A DNA stretch of 64,000 bases from an uncultured Prevotella sp. (GCA_900546575.1 URDM01000001.1:33113-97112); one strand, 5' to 3'. Counted from the stretch's first letter, positions 28,766 to 37,820 are shown. Program-made: numbers and translations. The notes: a model not told the origin generated them from the sequence alone.

Positions 28766-30367
28766 TTAGAGCTGAGGACCAGCAGCTACAAGAGCCTTAC
28801 CAGCCTCATTGTTTGTGTACTTAGCGAAGTTCTTGATGAAGCGAGCAGCGAGGTCCTTAGCCTTCTCCTCCCACTGAGAAGCCTCAGCGTAAGTGTCGCG
28901 CGGATCAAGAATCTCAGTAGCTACACCAGGAAGTTCTGTCGGAACCTTGAAGTCGAACATTGGGATCTGCTTTGTAGGAGCCTTGTCGATGTCGCCGCTC
29001 AAGATAGCGTCGATGATACCACGTGTGTCGCGGATAGAGATACGCTTGCCAGTACCGTTCCAACCAGTGTTAACGAGGTAAGCCTTAGCGTTGTTCTTCT
29101 CCATCTTCTTAACGAGCTCCTGAGCGTACTTTGTCGGGTGCAACTCAAGGAATGCCTGACCGAAGCAAGCTGAGAATGTCGGAGTCGGCTCTGTGATGCC
29201 ACGCTCTGTACCTGCCAACTTAGCTGTGAAGCCTGAGAGGAAGTAGTACTGAGTCTGCTCCGGAGTCAGGATAGATACTGGAGGCAGTACACCGAATGCG
29301 TCAGCTGAGAGGAAGATAACCTGCTTAGCAGCTGGTGCAGAAGAACCCTCCTTGATGTTGTTGATGTGGAAGATCGGGTAAGAAACACGTGTGTTCTCTG
29401 TAACGCTCTTGTCAGCGAAGTCGATCTTGCCATTAGCGTCAACAGTTACGTTCTCGAGGAGAGCGTCGCGACGGATAGCGTTGTAGATATCGGGCTCAGA
29501 CTCCTTGTCGAGGTTGATAACCTTAGCATAGCAGCCACCCTCGAAGTTGAATACGCCGTTGTCGTCCCATCCGTGCTCGTCGTCGCCGATGAGGAGACGC
29601 TTCGGGTCGGTAGAAAGAGTGGTCTTACCTGTACCAGAGAGGCCGAAGAAGATAGCTGTGTTCTCACCGTTCTTGTCGCAGTTAGCAGAGCAGTGCATAG
29701 AAGCCATGCCCTTGAGCGGGAGGAAGTAGTTCATCATTGAGAACATACCCTTCTTCATCTCACCACCGTACCATGTGTTGATAATAACCTGCTCCTTAGA
29801 AGTTACGTTGAAGGCAACGCAAGTCTCTGAGTGCAGACCGAGCTCCTTGTAGTTCTCTACCTTAGCCTTAGATGCGTTGTAAACAACGAAGTCAGGCTCG
29901 AAAGACTCAAACTCCTCAGCTGTAGGACGGATGAACATGTTTGTTACGAAGTGAGCCTGCCATGCAACCTCAACGATGAAACGAACAGCCATACGTGTAT
30001 CCTTGTTAGCTCCGCAGAAACCGTCTACTACATAGAGGTTCTTGTTGCAAAGCTCCTTCTTGGCGATATCCTTAACCGTTGCCCAAACCTCTTCAGACAT
30101 CGGGTGATTGTCATTCTTATATTCCTCTGTTGTCCACCATACAGTGTCCTTAGAGTTCTCGTCCATTACGATGTACTTGTCCTTAGGTGAACGACCGGTG
30201 TAGATACCTGTCATTACGTCGACAGCACCGAGTTCAGTCTGCTTACCTACCTCGAAACCTTCGAGACCAGCCTTTGTTTCCTCTTCGAACAACTTCTCAT
30301 AAGACGGATTGTGAGCGATTACTGTAGAACCAGTAATTCCGTACTGTGTCAAATCTAACTTTGCCAT
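28766..30367 (-). CDS. pckA: Phosphoenolpyruvate carboxykinase (ATP)
   Basis: Interconverts oxaloacetate and phosphoenolpyruvate with ATP/ADP. In Bacteroidales it often runs toward CO2 fixation on the way to succinate. The 533 residues include the P-loop GLSGTGKTT (242-250, Lys248), the preceding MHCSANC region, [10 protein letters not shown] and the C-terminal [11 protein letters not shown]. Length and motifs are standard for the ATP-dependent family. Monocistronic: it has its own promoter, a long leader of about 160 nt and a strong terminator. Confidence 0.97.
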   Translation of the reverse strand: MAKLDLTQYGITGSTVIAHNPSYEKLFEEETKAGLEGFEVGKQTELGAVDVMTGIYTGRSPKDKYIVMDENSKDTVWWTTEEYKNDNHPMSEEVWATVKDIAKKELCNKNLYVVDGFCGANKDTRMAVRFIVEVAWQAHFVTNMFIRPTAEEFESFEPDFVVYNASKAKVENYKELGLHSETCVAFNVTSKEQVIINTWYGGEMKKGMFSMMNYFLPLKGMASMHCSANCDKNGENTAIFFGLSGTGKTTLSTDPKRLLIGDDEHGWDDNGVFNFEGGCYAKVINLDKESEPDIYNAIRRDALLENVTVDANGKIDFADKSVTENTRVSYPIFHINNIKEGSSAPAAKQVIFLSADAFGVLPPVSILTPEQTQYYFLSGFTAKLAGTERGITEPTPTFSACFGQAFLELHPTKYAQELVKKMEKNNAKAYLVNTGWNGTGKRISIRDTRGIIDAILSGDIDKAPTKQIPMFDFKVPTELPGVATEILDPRDTYAEASQWEEKAKDLAARFIKNFAKYTNNEAGKALVAAGPQL

Positions 30368-30533
30368 TTTTGAAAAATATTATTTAGATGTGAATATAGA
30401 ATCAACTTCCATGGCCTGACTCCACTATTGCCTGATCGGGGCCGTTGCTTCTGTGCAGGCGACTTTCATTGTCCTTTATATAAATAGGTGTAAATCGTTG
30501 CGGGGGATTTGGCCGCTCTTATATTTACATCGG

Positions 30534-30564
30534 CAAAGTTATGAAAAAACTATAAGATAACAAT
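30534..30564 (-). promoter_or_regulatory. pckA promoter and long leader
   Basis: On the minus strand TAACTTTG (30541-30534) matches TAnnTTTG, and ATTG (30564-30561) lies 19 nt upstream. The leader from about 30527 to 30368 is roughly 160 nt; I see no known riboswitch or clear stem in it. The whole pckA-upp gap is 466 nt and otherwise holds only A/T-rich sequence and the upp promoter. Confidence 0.65.
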
Positions 30565-30798
30565 ATTTATCGGTGACAAAATTTGCGTGTGTTCAATATT
30601 TTTTTTGTTAAAATTTCGCAAAACCGAACATGTAGTCATATATTGCCATTTGCAGTTTACAATTTGGTAATTTACGGGGCATCATAAGGAGGCTATGGCG
30701 TCCTACAGTTAGAGCTACTTTTGTTAAAGAAATAGAAATGTAACATGTTGTGTGCGGTCTGCAAGGGTAGGCATCGTGATGATACTGGATTTTATTTG

Positions 30799-30806
30799 TA
30801 ATTTTG
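30799..30806 (+). promoter_or_regulatory. upp -7 element
   Basis: TAATTTTG matches the -7 consensus 27 nt before the upp start. No TTTG is found at the right distance upstream. A second -7-like TACTTTTG lies at 30716-30723, also without a clear partner. Confidence 0.4.
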
Positions 30807-30833
30807 TGAGAATTTAAAAAACAAACGAACAAT

Positions 30834-31490
30834 ATGAAAGTAATTGATTTCAGCAAGAGCAACTCTATCATTAACAAGTATATGTCGGAGATGCGCGACA
30901 AGGACTATCAGAAGAACCGTCTGTTGTTCCGCAACAACATCATGCGTGTAGGCGAACTCATCGCCTACGAGCTGAGCAAGACATTCGACTATGAGGAGCG
31001 CGACATACAGACTCCGCTTGGCGTTGCCAAGGTGAATGTGCCTACCGACAAGCTGGTGCTCGGCACCATTTTCCGTGCCGGTCTGCCTTTCCATCAGGGC
31101 TTCCTCAACATCTTCGACCACGCTGGCAATGCCTTTGTTTCGGCATTCCGCGAGTATGAGGACGAGGCTCACACCAAGGTTGGCATCCATGTGGAGTATC
31201 TTGCCACTCCCGACCTCAACGACGCCACTCTGCTCATCGTCGACCCGATGCTCGCTACTGGCGGCTCTATGGAGTTGGGCTACAAAGCTCTGCTCACCAA
31301 GGGCACTCCCAAGAAGGTGCATGTGGTTTGCGTAATGGCAGCGCCCGAAGGCATTGAGCACATACGCAAGACATTCCCCGAGGACACTACCATCTGGTGT
31401 GCTGCCGTAGACGAGGGTCTCAACGAGCACAAGTACATCGTACCGGGCTTCGGCGATGCCGGCGACCTGTGCTACGGAGGAAAGATTTAA
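30834..31490 (+). CDS. upp: Uracil phosphoribosyltransferase
   Basis: Salvages uracil to UMP using PRPP. The 218 residues contain the PRPP loop LLIVDPMLATGGSM near 138 and the C-terminal uracil-binding region YIVPGFGDAGDLCYGGK. Gene appears monocistronic; a short hairpin AGCACAC/GTGTGCT at 31513-31531 follows but has no T-run. Confidence 0.95.
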   Translation: MKVIDFSKSNSIINKYMSEMRDKDYQKNRLLFRNNIMRVGELIAYELSKTFDYEERDIQTPLGVAKVNVPTDKLVLGTIFRAGLPFHQGFLNIFDHAGNAFVSAFREYEDEAHTKVGIHVEYLATPDLNDATLLIVDPMLATGGSMELGYKALLTKGTPKKVHVVCVMAAPEGIEHIRKTFPEDTTIWCAAVDEGLNEHKYIVPGFGDAGDLCYGGKI

Positions 31491-31551
31491 ACGACGGACT
31501 AAAAAACCGACAAGCACACTGAGCGTGTGCTATATGCCAAAGTAGTAATAC

Positions 31552-31671
31552 GCCCCGAAGGGGCATAAGCACATAGCCCAGGGCAGCGCCCTGGGTAAAC
31601 AGATACAAACAATGCGCCCTGTAAGGGCAAAAGCATTAATTGCCAATGCTTTTGCCTTTACAGGGCGCAAT
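31552..31671 (+). repeat. Left palindromic module flanking the IS200-like transposase
   Basis: Three hairpins in series: GCCCC-gaa-GGGGC (31552-31564); CCCAGGGC-agc-GCCCTGGG (31577-31595); and a long inverted repeat with 27-nt arms at 31611-31637 and 31645-31671, two mismatches and a 7-nt loop. The long stem ends five bases before the transposase stop codon. The same three hairpins in the same order occur at 63571-63691. Confidence 0.9.
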
Positions 31672-31675
31672 GGTA

Positions 31676-32131
31676 TCAGTCAACAAAAACATACCTTTCG
31701 TCATATTCCACATTATACAACTTCAAAAATTCTCTGTATTCGTCAGCAAAAGTATGCTTCATATGATGTTCATGTTGCTGTCTAATATATTGTAACGTCT
31801 TGCCTACAACCGATTGACTAACAGAAAATGCTGCATATCCACCTTGCCACGAAAAACAATGATAATATGAACCCAATGTCTTCAACCAACGACTACTGTT
31901 ACGTTTAACCTCTTCCACCACTTTAGAAACGTTAGCCTCTCGTGATAAAAGAAATAATAAATGTATATGGTCACCCACTCCTCCTGCACATATTTCTTTA
32001 CATCCAGTTGCATTTACCAATTTACCTATATAGGAATGTACACGATTTATATCTTCTTCACGTATCTGTGGACTAGTGGTTTTGATGTGAAATATCAGAT
32101 GTATGTATATTTTACATAATGATTGTGCCAT
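31676..32131 (-). CDS. IS200-like single-domain HUH transposase (RAYT-like)
   Basis: Y1-type HUH endonuclease that nicks and joins single-stranded DNA at hairpins. Start set at ATG 32131 (MAQSLCKIYIHLIFHIK); the frame upstream of it translates repeat DNA. In the 151-residue protein the HUH motif is H55-I-H57 (GDHIHLLF) and the likely catalytic tyrosine is Tyr115 in TLQYIRQQ. There is no accompanying tnpB. The gene fills the space between two arms of a palindromic element that also exists without it at 63571-63758, so it may mobilise those repeats in trans, as RAYTs do with REP elements. Confidence 0.88.
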   Translation of the reverse strand: MAQSLCKIYIHLIFHIKTTSPQIREEDINRVHSYIGKLVNATGCKEICAGGVGDHIHLLFLLSREANVSKVVEEVKRNSSRWLKTLGSYYHCFSWQGGYAAFSVSQSVVGKTLQYIRQQHEHHMKHTFADEYREFLKLYNVEYDERYVFVD

Positions 32132-32146
32132 ATATGTAATGCTTCT

Positions 32147-32270
32147 GCCCCTTCGGGGCGTTGGGGGTGTCACATACACCCAGGGCGTTGCCCTGGGCTA
32201 TGTGCTTATTGGGCTTTCAGCCCGTATAATTGATTTTTGACTCTCCTATGTGCATATGCCCCTTCGGGGC
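32147..32270 (+). repeat. Right palindromic module flanking the IS200-like transposase
   Basis: Hairpins GCCCC-ttc-GGGGC (32147-32159), CCCAGGGC-gtt-GCCCTGGG (32179-32197), GGGCT-ttc-AGCCC (32211-32223) and again GCCCC-ttc-GGGGC (32258-32270). The middle two, joined by CTATGTGCTTATTG, match 63714-63758 almost exactly. Confidence 0.9.
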
Positions 32271-32286
32271 GTACTGCTTACATTAT

Positions 32287-33783
32287 TTACTTCTGGTCCA
32301 CCACTTCAACAATCGGATTTCCGGTTGATGCATCGGGTGCCTGCACGTGCAGCATGGCGCATACTGTGGGTGCGACGTCCACCATAGTGGTCAGTCGTGT
32401 GGTCTTGCCGGGCTTTACGTTCCATCCCATGAAGATGAGTGGGATGTGTGTGTCGGCGGGGTTCCATGAGCCGTGTGTAGAGCCGTAGAATCCGGGCTTC
32501 ACTGCCCAGTCGAAGTAGTTGGCCTTGGCTACGGCGTAGATGTCGCCCGAACGGCCTTTATAGTATCCGTTGATGATGCGCTCGCGTATCCACTGCGGCA
32601 GCGCTGCCACGGCTGCCTTTTCGTAGTCTACGGCTGTGATGAGTTCGGGCACCTTCTTGAGTTCGGCTATGGCAGCTGCCTTGACAGCCTCGATGTCGAG
32701 ATTGTTCTGTGCAAGGAAGGCGTGGTCGAGATAGAGGCTGAAGCCTACTGAGGCATTGAAGTACTTGCCCTCAACGCCGAACTTCTTCGACAGAGCCTCG
32801 TTCACCTGGCGCAGCGTAGCCGTCTTGTCCCACGAACCGCCCACGAGCTTGTGCTCGCGCTGTGTGTTGGGGTTGTGGGTTCCGGCGTGGTCGGCAGTGA
32901 GGAAGAGCAGATAGCCGTCCTTGCCCACCTGCGCGTCGAGAGCATCGAAGAACTTCTTGATGTCGCGGTCGAGCGTGAGGAACACCTCTTCGTTCTCCTT
33001 GCCCGGCGAGCACCAAGTACCTGTCTGGTGCGAGATGGCGTCGGTCGACGAGATGCTTACGCAGAGCATGTCGGTAGTACCGTTCTGTCCGAGCTTCTCG
33101 GCCTTCATTATTGCCTCAGCCATGTCGAATGTCACGGTCACACCGTCGGCATGTACCTTCGGGTCGTAGCCCTTCTTCATGGTGTTCTGCTTGTTGAACT
33201 TCACCACATAGTCGGGCAACTTGTCCATATAGTACGAGCTGGTGACAAATCCAGCCACGCTCTTGTCATACCAGAAAGCGCCGTTGGCAGAGTGGCCCGC
33301 AGGCAGTATGGCTGCACGGTCCTTTATGGCCACACCGAAAACCTTGGCCTTGAAGTCGGTAGCCTGGCGCAGCATGTCGCCTATAGTGGTGCCGAGCATG
33401 TAGTGGGGCGACATCTGTGCCGACTTCGACGTAGTGCCTACGCCCTGCACCGAGGGGTCGTCGCAGCAGTAAACCATCTTGTCGCCGTCGCGGAAGTCGT
33501 TCGAGGCGATGCCGCTAGTGGCAGGTCCGGCTCCAGTATAGATGCTGGCGTGTCCCACACCCGTTACGGTAGGCACGTAGTTGAGCATCTGGTTGTCGCA
33601 CGAGAATCCCTCATTGATGAGACGCTTCATTCCGCCCTCGCCGAACTTGTCGTAATAGTAGTAGAGATAGTCCCAACGCATCTGGTCGATAACGATGCCT
33701 ACCACCAGCTTCGGACGCTGTACCTGTGCGCTTGCCACGATGGCTACGCAGCACAAAAGTACCGAAAAGATAAGTTTCTTCAT
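32287..33783 (-). CDS. pafA: PafA-type alkaline phosphatase
   Basis: Periplasmic zinc phosphomonoesterase of the alkaline phosphatase superfamily. A signal peptide ends VAIVASAQ. Asp33 (VIDQMRWD) and Thr74 (PTVTGVGHAS) sit at the positions of the first metal ligand and the nucleophile of characterised PafA, both offset by five. The Lys-x-Arg pair that marks PafA against NPP enzymes is present as KDRAAI near 157-159. Other metal ligands appear as LTADHAGTH and STHGSWNP. It can release phosphate from varied organic monoesters; no Pho-type control site is apparent. Gene is monocistronic. Confidence 0.93.
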   Translation of the reverse strand: MKKLIFSVLLCCVAIVASAQVQRPKLVVGIVIDQMRWDYLYYYYDKFGEGGMKRLINEGFSCDNQMLNYVPTVTGVGHASIYTGAGPATSGIASNDFRDGDKMVYCCDDPSVQGVGTTSKSAQMSPHYMLGTTIGDMLRQATDFKAKVFGVAIKDRAAILPAGHSANGAFWYDKSVAGFVTSSYYMDKLPDYVVKFNKQNTMKKGYDPKVHADGVTVTFDMAEAIMKAEKLGQNGTTDMLCVSISSTDAISHQTGTWCSPGKENEEVFLTLDRDIKKFFDALDAQVGKDGYLLFLTADHAGTHNPNTQREHKLVGGSWDKTATLRQVNEALSKKFGVEGKYFNASVGFSLYLDHAFLAQNNLDIEAVKAAAIAELKKVPELITAVDYEKAAVAALPQWIRERIINGYYKGRSGDIYAVAKANYFDWAVKPGFYGSTHGSWNPADTHIPLIFMGWNVKPGKTTRLTTMVDVAPTVCAMLHVQAPDASTGNPIVEVVDQK

Positions 33784-33892
33784 AATTTTTGTTTTAGTTA
33801 TTTTATTTAGTTCTGAATTCTCTTTTTCCGTCTCCGCCTACACCTTATTATATATATAGGGGAGGATAAAACACCCGCCTCCTCCGAAAGGG

Positions 33893-33990
33893 GTCCTTTT
33901 GCCTTCCAAAACGAGTCCTTTTGCAGAGTAAAAGGAGTCCTTTTGCGCTCCAAAACGAGTCCTTTTGCAGGGTAAAAGGAGTCCTTTTGT
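33893..33990 (+). repeat. 22-nt-period array of AAAAGGAGTCCTTTTG palindromes
   Basis: The core GTCCTTTTG begins at 33893, 33915, 33937, 33959 and 33981: five copies exactly 22 nt apart. Alternate copies are preceded by AAAAGGA (full palindrome AAAAGGA-g-TCCTTTT) or AAAACGA. The array lies in the 356-nt gap between the divergent pafA and 34140 genes; the rest of that gap holds the promoter at 34076 and A/T-rich DNA. Confidence 0.9.
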
Positions 33991-34075
33991 GCAGCCCCTG
34001 TATTCTACCCATTGGCAAAGTTAGCAATAATATTCCGCCTTGAAACACTTAAAACGCAAAAATCACGGCATTTTC

Positions 34076-34106
34076 TTTGAGGTTTCACAAAAATGTCGTA
34101 CTTTTG
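34076..34106 (+). promoter_or_regulatory. Promoter of the gene at 34140
   Basis: TTTG (34076-34079) and TACTTTTG (34099-34106) are 19 nt apart, a textbook Bacteroidetes promoter. Its position rules out an upstream TTG at 34077 as start codon and supports ATG 34140. Confidence 0.8.
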
Positions 34107-34139
34107 GATAAAATCCTAACAGTAAACCTAGAAAACGCT

Positions 34140-34799
34140 ATGGAAAAGAAAATAACACAAGAGAACTTCGAAGAGACCTACGTCGACAGTATCGAACTGG
34201 AACGTATCGACAAGTTTGTGTGCGACGAAATGGCACGACAGATTCACCGCTACATCAAGGCGATGAAAGGTTCGAAGACCATCATGCTCAAGTTTGAGGA
34301 GCAGCTCGCCACACTCACCGTGGAGGAGAAGGAGAAGGCCATAGCACGCTACATCGACCTAAACCGCAAAGTGCTATCTGGACTCGACTTCAAGGTGGTG
34401 CTTGCACGTGCCATGGCCAACTACTGCGACACGTTCGCCTACCTTATCGAGCTTGTCAACAACAAGCGCAAGATGGTGTTCTACCTCAACCGCATTCGCG
34501 AGAAGTACGAGCAGTATCACGAAGTGTTCGAAGAAGACGGACGCTTCGGCATCAAGGACCATCAGGGCAACATACTCATCCCTGCACACTACGACTTCCT
34601 GCGCACGCCATACGTCTATGTCGACGACCTGCGCACGCTGCCCGTCATAGCACAGCGCGACGGCAAAATGGGTCTGATCCTGCCCGACGGTAAGGAGACT
34701 GTAGTGGCTGACTTCATCTACGACGACATCTCACTGCGCGACGAACCGCCCTATTTCGAAGCGTGGAAGGGAGATGAAGCAACACTAATCGAAGCTTAG
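34140..34799 (+). CDS. WG-repeat-like protein of unknown function
   Basis: A 219-residue protein. Residues 1-125 are helical and charged (SIELERIDKFVCDEMARQIH, LTVEEKEKAIARYIDL) with no motif I recognise. Residues about 130-219 contain two units resembling WG repeats: GRFGIKDHQGNILIPAHYDFL and GKMGLILPDGKETVVADFIYD. No signal peptide or membrane segment, so probably cytoplasmic. The start at ATG 34140 is fixed by the promoter at 34076-34106. The last seven codons lie inside an 18-bp perfect inverted repeat that continues past the stop. Confidence 0.75.
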   Translation: MEKKITQENFEETYVDSIELERIDKFVCDEMARQIHRYIKAMKGSKTIMLKFEEQLATLTVEEKEKAIARYIDLNRKVLSGLDFKVVLARAMANYCDTFAYLIELVNNKRKMVFYLNRIREKYEQYHEVFEEDGRFGIKDHQGNILIPAHYDFLRTPYVYVDDLRTLPVIAQRDGKMGLILPDGKETVVADFIYDDISLRDEPPYFEAWKGDEATLIEA

Positions 34800-34819
34800 G
34801 CTCGATTAGTGTTGCTTCA
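34775..34819 (+). terminator. 18-bp perfect inverted repeat straddling the stop codon
   Basis: Arm TGAAGCAACACTAATCGA (34775-34792) pairs perfectly with 34802-34819 around a 9-nt loop holding the TAG stop (34797-34799). There is no immediate T-run; a T-rich stretch lies 25 nt later before ribD. It may be a terminator or an mRNA 3' stabilising hairpin. Confidence 0.55.
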
Positions 34820-34866
34820 ACATCCCAACACCTCAACATCTCTTTTTTTCAACGAAGAAAAAAACA

Positions 34867-35817
34867 ATGACCGACGAACAATACATGCGCCGCTGTCTGC
34901 AACTTGCCGGCTGCGGCATAATGGGCGCCAAGCCCAATCCGATGGTAGGTGCAGTCATCGTTTCAGGCGACGGACGCATCATAGGCGAGGGCTACCACCG
35001 TCGCTGCGGCGGGCCACATGCCGAGGTGAACGCATTCGCATCGGTACGCCCCGAGGACGAACCGCTGCTCAGCGACGCCACCATTTACGTCAGCCTTGAG
35101 CCGTGCTCGCACTACGGCAAGACTCCGCCGTGCGCCGACCTTATAATAAAGAAAGGTGTAAAGCGATGCGTGGTGGGATGTGTCGACCCCTTTGCCAAGG
35201 TGCACGGACGCGGAATACAGAAGCTGCGCGATGCCGGCATAGAGGTAACCGTGGGCGTCCTCGACGACGAATGCCGCGAACTCAACCGCCGATTCATCAC
35301 CTTCAACGAGCACCACCGACCCTACATTACGCTCAAGTGGGCAGAGACAGCCAACCACTTCATCGACGACGACGGCCGTGCGCTTGCCATATCCACCCCC
35401 TTCACCAAGATGCTTTCGCACCGCATGCGCGCCCAGGCAGACGCCATACTCGTGGGCCGCACTACCGACGAACGCGAACATCCGCAGCTCAACACACGCC
35501 TTTGGGCAGGACCATCGCCCCGACGCATCGTCATCGACAGCCGACGTCCGGCATTCGAGGGGCTCGACTTCAGCCGTCCCGTAGTGCCGCAACTGCTCGC
35601 ATGGCTCTACGACGAGCGCTGCCAGTGGCTCATCGTTGAGGGCGGAGCAGCCACTCTCAACTCGTTCATAGCAGCCGGAGCGTGGGACGAGATACGCATC
35701 GAGACGGCACCCATCACCGTAGCCGCCGGCACACGCGCCCCGCAACTGCCCGACTGCGCCCGCCTGCACAGCCAGCAGATATACGACGGAAACACTATCA
35801 GGATATACAGAAAATAG
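34867..35817 (+). CDS. ribD: Bifunctional riboflavin biosynthesis deaminase/reductase RibD
   Basis: Second and third steps of riboflavin synthesis: deamination of the pyrimidine product of GTP cyclohydrolase II, then reduction of the ribosyl side chain. The deaminase zinc site is complete: H51-A-E53 and PCSHYGKTPPC with Cys80 and Cys89. The reductase domain starts near 150 (RPYITLKWAETANHFI) and has VEGGAATLNSFI near 260. At 316 residues it is slightly short for the family but appears intact. The helicase gene starts 3 nt after the stop. Confidence 0.95.
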   Translation: MTDEQYMRRCLQLAGCGIMGAKPNPMVGAVIVSGDGRIIGEGYHRRCGGPHAEVNAFASVRPEDEPLLSDATIYVSLEPCSHYGKTPPCADLIIKKGVKRCVVGCVDPFAKVHGRGIQKLRDAGIEVTVGVLDDECRELNRRFITFNEHHRPYITLKWAETANHFIDDDGRALAISTPFTKMLSHRMRAQADAILVGRTTDEREHPQLNTRLWAGPSPRRIVIDSRRPAFEGLDFSRPVVPQLLAWLYDERCQWLIVEGGAATLNSFIAAGAWDEIRIETAPITVAAGTRAPQLPDCARLHSQQIYDGNTIRIYRK

Positions 35818-35820
35818 ACA

Positions 35821-37692
35821 ATGAACAACCCTATACTCCAACTACAACAGCAGCGCCTCCTTCTCGAGATTGAATACAATCACGAGAAGGAGGAATTTCG
35901 TAAACAGACACAGTCAATGGGCATCGAACGCAAGACACGACGGGGCGATGCATGGTTTCCCGTGAGCATAGGGCGCAACTATTACAACTCGCTCAACCAG
36001 ATGGTTGTGGAGGTGACACGACAGCCGGGGTCGGACATTGAGCACAACTTCGAGCCCGGAAGACCCGTATGCTTCTTCACGATGAAGCGCGACGCCACCG
36101 GACACGATGCCATACACTACATGTCGTTCACCGCTACGGTGAGCTATGCCGAGCAAGACCGCATGGTGGTGGCGCTGCCCGACTCGGGCCGCATTGTCGA
36201 CCTGCAGCGCCAGGAGGCTCTGGGCATACAGCTGTTCTTCGACGAGACGTCATACCGATTGATGTTTGACGCTCTCGACCGCGTGATACGTGCCAAGACG
36301 GGACGCCTGGCAGCGCTGCGCGACATATTCTATACCAAGGCTCCAGCATCACATTTCACATTCGACACACCCGTTCTGCCGTGGCTCAACGCCTCGCAGC
36401 AGCACGCCGTGGGCGAAGTGATGCGCGCAAAGGACGTGGCTATAGTACACGGTCCTCCCGGAACGGGCAAGACGACGACGCTCGTCGAGGCTATATACGA
36501 GACGCTGCGACGCGAGAGCCAGGTGCTGGTGTGTGCACAGAGCAACATGGCGGTCGACTGGATTTCGGAGAAACTCGTCGACCGTGGTGTTGCCGTGCTG
36601 CGCATAGGCAACCCTACGCGCGTCAACGACAAGATGCTGTCGTTCACCTACGAACGACGCTTCGAGGCTCATCCCGACTATCCGCAGCTGTGGAGCATAC
36701 GCAAGGCAATACGCGAACTGCGCCAGCAGCGACGCGGACGCACCGAGTCGTGGCACCAGAAGATGGACCGTCTGAAGAGCCGCGCCACCGAACTGGAGCT
36801 GCGCATACGCTCGTCGCTCTTCGGCGAGGCTCGTGTCATAGCCTGCACACTCACCGGTTGCGCCAACCGTGTACTCGAAGGCGAACACTACTCCACCTTA
36901 TTTATAGACGAGGCGGCTCAGGCTCTCGAAGCGGCATGCTGGATTGGCATACGCAAGGCAGGACGAGTAATACTGGCAGGCGACCATTGTCAGCTGCCGC
37001 CTACCGTGAAGAGCATCATGGCTCTTAAGGGCGGACTGGGCAAAACCCTCATGGAGCGCATCGCCGAGCAGAAGCCCGAGGTGGTGACGCTGCTCGAGGT
37101 GCAATATCGCATGAACGAGCAAATAATGCGATTCTCAAGCGACTACTTCTACAACTCGCGCGTGCAGTCGGCTCCCGAGGTGCGCGGACGTGGCATTCTC
37201 GACTACGACCGCCCCATGATGTGGGTTGACACCACCGATGTCGACGGCCGCGAGGAGTTCGTGGGCGAAAACTTCGGTCGCATCAACCGTGCCGAAGCCG
37301 ACCTTACGCTCGCCACCCTTGCCGACTATTTCGACAAGATTGGCCGTCAGCGCGTGCTCGACGAGTCTATCGATGTGGGCATTATCTCGCCCTATCGTGC
37401 ACAGGTGCAGCTGCTACGCAAGATGATACGCCAGAGCGAGCGACTTCGTCCCTACCGCCGGCTCATCACCGTCAACACTGTCGACGGATTTCAGGGTCAG
37501 GAGCGCGACATCGTGCTCATATCGCTGGTGCGCGACAACGACGGCGGCGACATAGGATTCCTGCGCGACCTGCGTCGCATGAACGTTGCCATAACACGCG
37601 CCCGAATGAAGCTCATCATCCTCGGCTCAGCCGCCACAATGACCCGCCACCCGTTCTACAAGCAGCTCTACGAGTATGTGGAGAGTCTGTAA
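35821..37692 (+). CDS. SF1B DNA/RNA helicase, IGHMBP2/Dna2-like
   Basis: ATP-dependent 5'-3' superfamily 1 helicase of 623 residues. Walker A is GPPGTGKTT with Lys217, Walker B is FIDEAAQALEAA (363-366 DEAA), motif III is LAGDHCQLPPTV, and motifs V/VI are TVDGFQGQERDIVLISLVR and LRRMNVAITRARMKL. The N-terminal 190 residues form the beta-barrel region (IGRNYYNSL, SYAEQDRMVVALP) seen in Smubp-2-type proteins. It is coupled to ribD by 3 nt, though I see no functional link. Role likely in nucleic acid repair or processing. Confidence 0.92.
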   Translation: MNNPILQLQQQRLLLEIEYNHEKEEFRKQTQSMGIERKTRRGDAWFPVSIGRNYYNSLNQMVVEVTRQPGSDIEHNFEPGRPVCFFTMKRDATGHDAIHYMSFTATVSYAEQDRMVVALPDSGRIVDLQRQEALGIQLFFDETSYRLMFDALDRVIRAKTGRLAALRDIFYTKAPASHFTFDTPVLPWLNASQQHAVGEVMRAKDVAIVHGPPGTGKTTTLVEAIYETLRRESQVLVCAQSNMAVDWISEKLVDRGVAVLRIGNPTRVNDKMLSFTYERRFEAHPDYPQLWSIRKAIRELRQQRRGRTESWHQKMDRLKSRATELELRIRSSLFGEARVIACTLTGCANRVLEGEHYSTLFIDEAAQALEAACWIGIRKAGRVILAGDHCQLPPTVKSIMALKGGLGKTLMERIAEQKPEVVTLLEVQYRMNEQIMRFSSDYFYNSRVQSAPEVRGRGILDYDRPMMWVDTTDVDGREEFVGENFGRINRAEADLTLATLADYFDKIGRQRVLDESIDVGIISPYRAQVQLLRKMIRQSERLRPYRRLITVNTVDGFQGQERDIVLISLVRDNDGGDIGFLRDLRRMNVAITRARMKLIILGSAATMTRHPFYKQLYEYVESL

Positions 37693-37760
37693 CTACGTTT
37701 TGCAAAAACACGCGCAGAAAATGCAATTTGTCAATTTTAGGTAAAAAAACGACAAACATT

Positions 37761-37792
37761 ATTGACAAAGCGTAGGCTTTTTAGTACCTTTG
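37761..37792 (+). promoter_or_regulatory. Promoter of the fimbrial regulator gene
   Basis: ATTG (37761-37764) and TACCTTTG (37785-37792) are separated by 20 nt. The -7 element ends two bases before an ATG at 37794, so that codon would precede or touch the transcript start; this decides for the downstream ATG 37821. Confidence 0.75.
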
Positions 37793-37820
37793 CATGTACT
37801 TAAAAGCCAAATTAACCGCA

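Noticed and set aside
30368..30527. Riboswitch in the pckA leader
   Set aside because: The leader is long, but I could not find a conserved aptamer pattern or a terminator/antiterminator pair.
31513..31531. upp terminator
   Set aside because: The 7-bp AGCACAC/GTGTGCT stem lacks a T-run; left as a remark under upp.
33893..33990. CRISPR array
   Set aside because: The repeats are about 15 nt with 7-nt gaps and a 22-nt period; there are no unique spacers of 30 nt or more and no cas genes. The same applies to the arrays at 18479, 52764 and 63404.
35914..36888. Long minus-strand frames opposite the helicase, ribD, ftsI and mutS
   Set aside because: Antisense shadows of GC-biased codon use; peptides lack family patterns and the plus-strand genes are certain.
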